A DNA stretch of 6,348 nucleotides. Source: an uncultured Clostridia bacterium. Lineage in GTDB: Bacteria; Bacillota; Clostridia; Christensenellales; Aristaeellaceae. The notes under the pieces were generated by a model that saw only the letters and a program-made list of their open reading frames with translations, was not told where the DNA came from and made no database searches. The stretch is from positions 1 through 6,348 of the forward strand of contig CAMKAE010000132.1 in NCBI GenBank assembly GCA_946410395.1, read 5' to 3'. Position 1 is the first letter of the stretch; each line of letters begins with the position of its first letter. The translations under genes were made by a program, and so were the position numbers. Shown piece by piece: positions 1-4,335 of the stretch.

Positions 1-10
1 AAGGAGGTGA
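1..10 (+). promoter_or_regulatory. Strong Shine-Dalgarno sequence that fixes a GTG start
   Basis: The first ten bases, AAGGAGGTGA, match the anti-Shine-Dalgarno end of 16S rRNA almost perfectly. They lie 9 nt (measured from AGGAGG) before a GTG at 17. This supports GTG 17 as the start of the first gene rather than an internal ATG such as 41 or 44. The transcript must begin upstream of the window. Confidence 0.9.
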
Positions 11-16
11 CCCGCC

Positions 17-1186
17 GTGAACCTGCGCGCAGCACTGGACATGATGAGCAAACCCAAGCCGAAGCCCGCTGCGGAGGCGGAGACGCGGCGCTTCACCGAC
101 TGCTGGAAGCGGGAGCTCCTGCGGCCGCTGGCGGAATTCCCCGGGGCCTTTGCCCTGGACCGGGACGCCGTGGCCCTGATGGAGACCGAGGCGCTCCCGG
201 ACGCGCTGGACCCCACGCGCATCCTGTACCTGGACACGGAGACCACCGGCCTGGCGGGCGGCGCGGGCACTGTGGCCTTCGAGGTGGGGCTGGGGCGGCT
301 CACGGCGGACGGCTTTGCCATCACCCAGCTGGTGATGCGGGACTATCCCGAGGAGCGGTTCCTGCTGCGGGCCGTAGCGGACGCGCTGGATGACTGCGAC
401 GTGATCTGCACCTTCAACGGCCGCAGCTTTGACCTGCCCCTGCTGCGGGACCGCTTCCTGATGAACCGCCTGTCCCCGGCCTGCCTGGAGAAGCCGCACA
501 TCGACCTGCTGCACATCGCGCGGCGGGTGTTCAAGCTGAGGCTGCGCCGGTGCAACCTGGGCAGCCTGGAGGAGCAGGTGCTGGGGATCCCCCGGGAAGG
601 GGACCTGCCCGGCAGCGAGGTGCCCCAGCGCTACTTTGATTACCTGAAGACCGGGGACTTCCGCCTGCTGGAGGACGTGCTGCGGCACAACGGGCAGGAC
701 ATTGCCAGCCTGTGCGTGCTGCTCAACCACATGGCGGCGGCCTATGCCCGGCCGGAGCTGCTGGGACATCCGGAGGACCTCTACGCGATGGGCGTGGGCC
801 TGGAGCGGCACCGGCACCCGGAGGAAGCCCGCCGCTGCTGGAAGCTGGCCGCCACCGGCCGCATGGGGGAGGCCAGCCGCCTGCAGCTGGCCCGCAGCTG
901 GCGCCGCGCCGGTGAGCGCGCCGAGGCCCGGGCCGTCTGGGAGGAGATGATCCGCCGCCGCGAGGGCGGGATCACCCCCTACGTGGAGCTGGCCAAGCAC
1001 TACGAGCACGCCGAGCGGGACATCCCCATGGCGCTGGAGCTGACCCGCCGGGCCATGGCCCTGGCCGCCGAACCGGCGCTGTTTGCAAATCAGACTGTAC
1101 AAGAAACGCAAAATGCGCTACAATGTCGCTATGCGCGGCTCCGCCGGAAGCTCGCGCAGCAGGAATCACACAGTAAAGAGGGATGA
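17..1186 (+). CDS. mrfB: MrfB/YprB-like DEDD 3'-5' exonuclease with C-terminal TPR-like region
   Basis: 389 aa, GTG start. Seen: an RNase H-fold exonuclease domain at about residues 65-240. Exo I is LDTETTGL (D73, E75), exo II is FNGRSFDLPLL (D139), and exo III is RHNGQDIASL (H224, D228), so all four DEDD acidic residues are present. From about 250 to 350 there are helical TPR-like units (for example ARRCWKLAATGRMGEASRLQ), and the C-terminus is basic. Known: B. subtilis YprB/MrfB has this layout and acts with the helicase MrfA in repair of mitomycin C damage. The partner helicase, if present, would lie upstream of base 1 and cannot be seen. The protein is soluble and cytoplasmic, with no signal peptide. 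It is the first visible gene of an apparent operon with the TPR gene and signal peptidase I. Family assignment is firm; the exact repair role is inferred from orthology. Confidence 0.88.
   Translation: MNLRAALDMMSKPKPKPAAEAETRRFTDCWKRELLRPLAEFPGAFALDRDAVALMETEALPDALDPTRILYLDTETTGLAGGAGTVAFEVGLGRLTADGFAITQLVMRDYPEERFLLRAVADALDDCDVICTFNGRSFDLPLLRDRFLMNRLSPACLEKPHIDLLHIARRVFKLRLRRCNLGSLEEQVLGIPREGDLPGSEVPQRYFDYLKTGDFRLLEDVLRHNGQDIASLCVLLNHMAAAYARPELLGHPEDLYAMGVGLERHRHPEEARRCWKLAATGRMGEASRLQLARSWRRAGERAEARAVWEEMIRRREGGITPYVELAKHYEHAERDIPMALELTRRAMALAAEPALFANQTVQETQNALQCRYARLRRKLAQQESHSKEG
1096..1124 (+). promoter_or_regulatory. Possible internal promoter in the 3' end of the exonuclease gene
   Basis: TGTACA (1096-1101) and TACAAT (1119-1124) are spaced by 17 bp, matching the -35 consensus at 4/6 and the -10 consensus at 5/6. 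They sit in a short AT-richer patch of an otherwise very GC-rich gene, about 65 bp before the next start codon. It could give the TPR gene and signal peptidase extra transcription. The match may be chance, and the region also has to encode protein. Confidence 0.25.
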
Positions 1187-1188
1187 AC

Positions 1189-2055
1189 ATGGGTTTCAAA
1201 GCCGAGCTGAAAGGAAACAAGGCATACAAGCTCCACGGAAACGGCCAGTACGCGGAGGCGAAACAGCTCTACGCCGAGGCCTATGCGGACGGCATGATCA
1301 ATCCGCGGCACATCCTGGGCTACACCGTGCTGCTGCTGCGGGACGGGGAATACGCCAAGGCCCGGGAGATCCTGGTGGCCCTGAGCAAACAGCCCCAGCG
1401 GGATGACGTGACCATTCAGCTCTACGTGAACTATGCCGCGGCGGTGTTCCGCATGGGCGAGCTGGACAAGGCGATCCGCCACCTGGAGGGCCAGCACCGC
1501 AAGACCCCCACGGGCCTGATCTACCAGACCCTGGGTTATCTCTATGTGGAGAAGTACGACCTGGAGAAAAAGCCGGACTTCGACGCCCTGGAGGCGGCGG
1601 AGCGGGCGGCGGCTGCCGAGGCCGCGCAGGCCGAAGAGGCGCCTGCGGAAGCCGAAGCCCCCGCGGAGGAGGCCGCGCAGGCGGACGCCGAGCCGCAGCA
1701 GGCGGAAGGGAAAAAGAGCGCTCGCGAGGCGTGGGACGAGGGCGTCGCGAAGGCCTCCGCCTTCATCGACGAATCCCTGGAGTACGACGACGAGGACAGC
1801 GTCTGCCTGGACAACAAGGCCCAGTTCCTCTACCGGGTGCTGGGGGACAAGGCCGGGGCGAAGACCTGGTTCGAGAAGGCGCGGAAGGTCAAGGAGAACC
1901 AGATCGACACCCTGTGGTTCCTCTCCCGCTACGACCTGGAGGCGGGCGACACCGCGGCCGCGAAGGAGAAGCTGGAAAAGCTGCGGACCAGCCGCTTCTC
2001 GCCCCTGAACTACTGCAACAAGGACATGGTGGAGAAGGCCCTGGCGGCCCTCTGA
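1189..2055 (+). CDS. Cytoplasmic TPR-repeat protein with an Ala/Glu-rich linker
   Basis: 288 aa from ATG 1189. An in-frame ATG at 1183 overlaps the upstream stop as ATGA and would add two residues. GAGGG at 1178-1182 is 6 nt from 1189 but touches 1183, so 1189 is preferred. There is no signal peptide or membrane segment. TPR-like helix pairs cover about residues 8-120, with consensus-like stretches GNGQYAEAKQLYAEAY, RDGEYAKAREIL and RMGELDKAIRHL. A low-complexity Ala/Glu/Pro stretch follows (about 131-174). Another helical-repeat block (about 180-288) includes LGDKAGAKTWFEKARKV. Known: TPRs are protein-protein interaction scaffolds. No catalytic motif is visible and I do not recognise a named family, so the binding partner is unknown. 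The gene lies 2 bp after the exonuclease stop and 24 bp before signal peptidase I with no terminator between, so it is probably co-transcribed. Confidence 0.85.
   Translation: MGFKAELKGNKAYKLHGNGQYAEAKQLYAEAYADGMINPRHILGYTVLLLRDGEYAKAREILVALSKQPQRDDVTIQLYVNYAAAVFRMGELDKAIRHLEGQHRKTPTGLIYQTLGYLYVEKYDLEKKPDFDALEAAERAAAAEAAQAEEAPAEAEAPAEEAAQADAEPQQAEGKKSAREAWDEGVAKASAFIDESLEYDDEDSVCLDNKAQFLYRVLGDKAGAKTWFEKARKVKENQIDTLWFLSRYDLEAGDTAAAKEKLEKLRTSRFSPLNYCNKDMVEKALAAL
1579..1710 (+). repeat. Low-complexity Ala/Glu/Pro-rich coding segment in the TPR gene
   Basis: About 44 residues made almost entirely of Ala, Glu, Gln, Pro and Asp, with repeated units such as AEEAPAEAEAPAEEAAQ. The DNA is correspondingly rich in GCG, GCC and GAG-type codons. 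It separates two TPR-like blocks and is probably a flexible acidic linker or an expanded loop. Such segments change length easily by slippage. Confidence 0.75.
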
Positions 2056-2079
2056 TCACCGACGGAAGGGGAAAACGTT

Positions 2080-3246
2080 ATGGAAAACGAGAAAGAGCTC
2101 CTGCAGGACGAAGCCGCGCCTGCCGTGGAAGCGGAGCAGACGGACGTTCAGGAAGAAGCGCCCGCCCCGGAGGCAGGGAAAAAGGGCCTGTTCGGGAAAA
2201 AGAAGAAGAAAGAAAAGGTCAAGAAAACCGTGGGACAGGAAATCCTCAGCTGGGTGTTCACCATCCTGGCGGCGCTGGCCATCGCCTTTGTGGTCCGGAC
2301 CTTTGTGTTTGAGTTCGTGAAGGTGGACGGCGAATCCATGGACGACACCCTGGCCAACGGCGAGATCATGTATGTCAGCAAGCTGAGCTACGGCAGCCGC
2401 TGGCTGGCGATGCCCTGGGCGAACGCCGAAACCCAGGAGAACAGCGCCAAGTGGACCTACTTCGGCAATCCGCAGCGCTTTGACGTGGTGATCTGCCGCT
2501 ACCCCGGCCGCGGCGGCACCAACTTTGTCAAGCGGGTGGTAGGCCTGCCCGGGGACAAGGTGGAGATCAGGGACGGCTATCTGTACGTCAACGGCGAGAA
2601 GTATGACGAGCCGTATATCAATGACAGCTACCGGTTCGCTTCCGGTGCAGAACTGTTCACCGCCGTTGACTTGGCGGAGCCCGTTACAGCCCGTTTCAGT
2701 GGTTCTCTGGTGAAAAAGGAAGCGGACGGAACCCTGACGATGCTTTCGCAGGGCTATCTCATCGGGCAGTTTGCCTATCAAAACGGAACCTTGACCATCA
2801 ACGGGACGGCTGTGAGCTTCAACAGCGAGACCGATAAGCTGTTCATCCTCAACAACCATTTCTCTCCGCTGGCCCTGACGGAAGATGCAGAATTCACAGT
2901 GGCCGACGGTGCCGGCGTGCTGCTGATCCGGGGCGAAAAGAACTGCAAGATGGCGGCCAAGGCCGGGGATACGATCAGCATCAAGGACGGAAGCCTGACC
3001 GTTAACGGCGAGGCAGTGGATGCCAAAGGGTGCATCCTGGCGGGCGGTACGCTTGCCAACAACGGGCCGTACACCGTTCCGGAGGGCAACTACTTCGTCA
3101 TGGGCGACCACCGCAACAACTCCAACGACAGCCGGGCGGTGGGCGCGCTGGAGCGCTCCTACATCATGGGCAAGGTCAAGCAGGTCCTCTGGCCGCTGAA
3201 CCAGTGGAAGGCCATCCCCAACGGGCTGGATGTCAAAGGGAACTGA
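2080..3246 (+). CDS. lepB: Signal peptidase I (type I leader peptidase) with large insert
   Basis: 388 aa, ATG start with AAGGGG 8 nt upstream. It removes signal peptides from Sec/Tat-exported proteins on the outer face of the membrane. Residues 1-33 are acidic and Ala/Glu-rich, and 34-50 are very Lys-rich (GKKKKKEKVKK), which favours a cytoplasmic N-terminus. One transmembrane helix lies at about 54-73. Family boxes follow: nucleophile Ser86 in VDGESMDDTL; RFDVVICRYP (133-142); general-base Lys151 in FVKRVVGLPGD; and GDHRNNSNDSRAVG (342-355). All catalytic parts are intact. Bacillus-type enzymes are roughly half this length. Most of the excess is a segment of about 140 residues (roughly 183-328) between the Lys box and the GDHR box, plus the N-terminal tail. 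The insert repeats a short strand motif and is lower in GC than its flanks. It is the last gene before a terminator. Identity is certain; the role of the insert is unknown. Confidence 0.96.
   Translation: MENEKELLQDEAAPAVEAEQTDVQEEAPAPEAGKKGLFGKKKKKEKVKKTVGQEILSWVFTILAALAIAFVVRTFVFEFVKVDGESMDDTLANGEIMYVSKLSYGSRWLAMPWANAETQENSAKWTYFGNPQRFDVVICRYPGRGGTNFVKRVVGLPGDKVEIRDGYLYVNGEKYDEPYINDSYRFASGAELFTAVDLAEPVTARFSGSLVKKEADGTLTMLSQGYLIGQFAYQNGTLTINGTAVSFNSETDKLFILNNHFSPLALTEDAEFTVADGAGVLLIRGEKNCKMAAKAGDTISIKDGSLTVNGEAVDAKGCILAGGTLANNGPYTVPEGNYFVMGDHRNNSNDSRAVGALERSYIMGKVKQVLWPLNQWKAIPNGLDVKGN
2551..2619 (+). repeat. Copy 1 of the G-D-x-V-x-I-x-D-G-x-L-x-V-N-G motif in LepB
   Basis: Residues 158-180 (GDKVEIRDGYLYVNGEKYDE and three more) are the normal strand-turn-strand segment that follows the catalytic Lys box in signal peptidase I. 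This is the presumed ancestral copy of the motif that recurs twice more in the insert. Confidence 0.6.
2770..2817 (+). repeat. Copy 2 (degenerate) of the LepB strand motif
   Basis: Residues 231-246, FAYQNGTLTINGTAVS, align with copy 1 without gaps around the G-x-L-x-[VI]-N-G core. Its core Gly lies 70 residues after that of copy 1. It lacks the preceding Gly-Asp and is the weakest copy. Confidence 0.45.
2965..3021 (+). repeat. Copy 3 of the LepB strand motif
   Basis: Residues 296-314 (GDTISIKDGSLTVNGEAVD) match copy 1 at Gly, Asp, Ile, Asp-Gly, Leu, Val-Asn-Gly-Glu and Asp. The core Gly lies 68 residues after that of copy 2. The DNA also shares GT[C/T]AACGGCGAG with copy 1. This suggests the insert arose by duplication of part of the catalytic domain. 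Confidence 0.55.
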
Positions 3247-3264
3247 TTGGGAGAACCGAAGAGG

Positions 3265-3298
3265 GCTGCCGGGGCAGGAAACGCCGCGGCAGCTTTTT
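3265..3298 (+). terminator. Intrinsic terminator after signal peptidase I
   Basis: GCTGCCG (3265-3271) pairs perfectly with CGGCAGC (3287-3293). A G/G mismatch and three further G-C pairs (3273-3275 with 3283-3285) extend the stem to a 7-nt loop. TTTTT follows directly (3294-3298). It lies 18 nt after the lepB stop and ends the upstream operon. Confidence 0.88.
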
Positions 3299-3309
3299 CT
3301 GCGGACATG

Positions 3310-3338
3310 TTGCGGGACGCTGTCGGATTGTGTATAAT
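3310..3338 (+). promoter_or_regulatory. Sigma-A-type promoter of the MNT/HEPN cassette
   Basis: TTGCGG (3310-3315) and a perfect TATAAT (3333-3338) are 17 bp apart. Transcription would start near 3345, only a few bases before the AGGAG ribosome binding site, giving a very short leader. It lies just past the lepB terminator, so the cassette is an independent transcription unit. Confidence 0.75.
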
Positions 3339-3361
3339 GAAGCTGTGAGGAGTTGATGGCC

Positions 3362-3688
3362 ATGCGTGAACCGATGTATGATGAGCTGATTCGGGGCCTT
3401 TTGGAGATCCTGCAGGATCAGGCTGTCCAGATCGTCCTCTTCGGTTCCACCGCGAGAGGGGAAGCGACACAGGAGTCGGATATCGACATTGCGCTGTTTG
3501 TTCAGAACCGCTTGTCTCCCGAGCAGGAGGATCGTCTGTCTGACTTCATTGTAGATATGAATCTGAAGTATGACAAGGTTTTTTCCGTGGTGGATATTGA
3601 TCTGCAGACGTATCTGCATTGGCGCAGTGTTACTCCGTTTTATCAGAATGTGGATCGGGAAGGGATTGTTTTATGGAAGGCAGCGTGA
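3362..3688 (+). CDS. MNT-type nucleotidyltransferase, probable antitoxin of an MNT/HEPN pair
   Basis: 108 aa from ATG 3362. AGGAG (3348-3352) is 9 nt upstream; in-frame ATG 3356 and TTG 3353 are possible but too close. It is a minimal Pol-beta-fold nucleotidyltransferase. GSTARGEATQESDIDIALF (28-46) exactly fits GSx10DxD with metal ligands D40 and D42. A third acidic residue is likely D78 in SVVDID. Known: in MNT/HEPN (type VII) toxin-antitoxin systems the MNT protein neutralises the HEPN RNase, in studied cases by adding AMP to it. Its 3' end overlaps the HEPN gene by 16 bp, so translation is probably coupled. The gene is clearly less GC-rich than its neighbours (21 of 60 bases G or C in 3541-3600, hand count), suggesting horizontal transfer. 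The fold is firm; the antitoxin role is inferred from context. Confidence 0.87.
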   Translation: MREPMYDELIRGLLEILQDQAVQIVLFGSTARGEATQESDIDIALFVQNRLSPEQEDRLSDFIVDMNLKYDKVFSVVDIDLQTYLHWRSVTPFYQNVDREGIVLWKAA

Positions 3689-4062
3689 AAGATCTTTCCA
3701 TATATCGACTTGAGAGAGCGCTGGAAGATCTGGCGACAGCGGAAGATAATCTGTCCAACGGAAGATTCAGGGCCTCTGTCAACCGATCGTATTATGCGAT
3801 TTTTCATGCTATGCGAGCGGTTACGGCACTTGATGGCTTTGATTCGGGAAAGCACAGTGGTGTTATTGCCTATTTTAATCAGCACTATGTGAAAACAGGT
3901 ATCTTTGATAAAGGGATATCAAAAATGATCGATTCCAGTTTTCGACTCAGGGAAAAAGCAGATTATGATGATTTCTTCCTTGTCTCCAAGGATGACGCGG
4001 CTTCTCAACTTGAAAAAGCAAAGCAGGTTGTGGAGGCAGTGAGTCGCTTTATCCGTCAATAA
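3673..4062 (+). CDS. HEPN-domain protein, probable RNase toxin of an MNT/HEPN pair
   Basis: 129 aa, ATG 3673, with AAGGGA 3660-3665 placed 7 nt upstream. A longer frame opening at 3619 is rejected because it has no ribosome binding site and lies deep inside the MNT gene. The all-helical HEPN core includes LERALEDLATAEDNL (13-27), NRSYYAIFHAMRAV (37-50), the conserved KHSGVIAYFNQHYV (60-73), and RLREKADYDDF (91-101). R38 and H45 form an Rx6H motif, within the Rx4-6H range of HEPN RNases. Known: paired HEPN proteins cleave RNA as dimers and are held in check by the partner MNT protein. It lacks the Rx4HxY arrangement of classical HepT, so the residue modified by the partner, if any, is not obvious. 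Gene order is antitoxin then toxin. AT-rich like its partner (24 of 60 G or C in 3841-3900, hand count). Toxicity is an inference. Confidence 0.85.
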   Translation: MEGSVKDLSIYRLERALEDLATAEDNLSNGRFRASVNRSYYAIFHAMRAVTALDGFDSGKHSGVIAYFNQHYVKTGIFDKGISKMIDSSFRLREKADYDDFFLVSKDDAASQLEKAKQVVEAVSRFIRQ

Positions 4063-4074
4063 TCCCCTGACGAA

Positions 4075-4127
4075 AACCCCCGGGCCGCCCCGCGCCGTCA
4101 GCGCACAGGGTGTCCCGGGGGTTGTTT
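4075..4127 (+). terminator. Terminator hairpin after the HEPN gene, possibly bidirectional
   Basis: AACCCCCGGG (4075-4084) pairs perfectly with CCCGGGGGTT (4114-4123), a 10-bp stem. The 29-nt loop holds a small inner GCGC/GCGC helix (4092-4095 with 4101-4104). On the plus strand it is followed by GTTTG, a weak U tract. Read on the minus strand, the stem ends in TTTT (4073-4076), so it could also stop transcripts of the convergent phosphatase gene. Confidence 0.72.
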
Positions 4128-4173
4128 GTACAAAGTTTTGTCCTGTTCTCAGCTAATGCGGCTGATCACAGCT

Positions 4174-4226
4174 GCATCCGCTTTAGCGTCGATCTCTTCG
4201 AGAAAAAGACAAGGCGGAGCGGATGC
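4174..4226. repeat. Imperfect inverted repeat next to the palindromic element
   Basis: GCATCCGCT (4174-4182) is the exact reverse complement of AGCGGATGC (4218-4226). Between them lies a small inner hairpin (TCTC 4193-4196 with GAGA 4200-4203). The right arm directly abuts the stronger palindromic element that starts at 4227, so the two may form one composite non-coding repeat. Confidence 0.45.
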
Positions 4227-4291
4227 GGGGCGCAGCAAGCGGCGCCCCTACAGGGAGGTATGGGGTGTAGGGGCGCTGCTTGCTGCGCCCC
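4227..4291. repeat. REP-like palindromic element with 26-bp arms
   Basis: Positions 4227-4252 and 4266-4291 are inverted copies differing at one position (G4241 opposite T4277, a G-U pair in RNA), with a 13-bp spacer. Each arm is itself nearly palindromic (GGGGCGCAGC ... GCGCCCC) and ends in CTACA/TGTAG. It lies between converging genes, where REP-type or MITE-type repeats are common. It encodes no plausible protein. The remainder of 4128-4335 shows no gene. Confidence 0.75.
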
Positions 4292-4335
4292 TCTCTGCCA
4301 TCCCCCTTATGCTGCATTCTGATCGAAGACTGGGA

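Noticed and set aside
1183..1188. ATG at 1183 as start of the TPR gene, overlapping the stop as ATGA
   Set aside because: The GAGGG ribosome binding site would touch this codon. ATG 1189 has proper spacing. The difference is only two residues and coupling by ATGA cannot be fully excluded.
2056..3363. Long minus-strand open frame of about 435 codons opposite lepB
   Set aside because: Antisense shadow of signal peptidase I. It crosses the lepB terminator and the next promoter, and shows no recognisable domain.
3619..3672. Earlier start for the HEPN protein at 3619
   Set aside because: It would add 18 residues encoded wholly within the MNT gene with no ribosome binding site. ATG 3673 has AAGGGA 7 nt upstream and gives a normal HEPN length.
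4171..4317. Insertion element bounded by direct repeats (GCTGCAT at 4171 and 4311)
   Set aside because: The 7-bp match does not extend, is not symmetric about the palindrome, and no transposase is present, so it may be chance.
4128..4335. Small protein-coding genes or a CRISPR array in the intergenic region
   Set aside because: The short open frames have no ribosome binding site and cross the palindromic repeat. There are only two inverted arms rather than a series of direct repeats with spacers.
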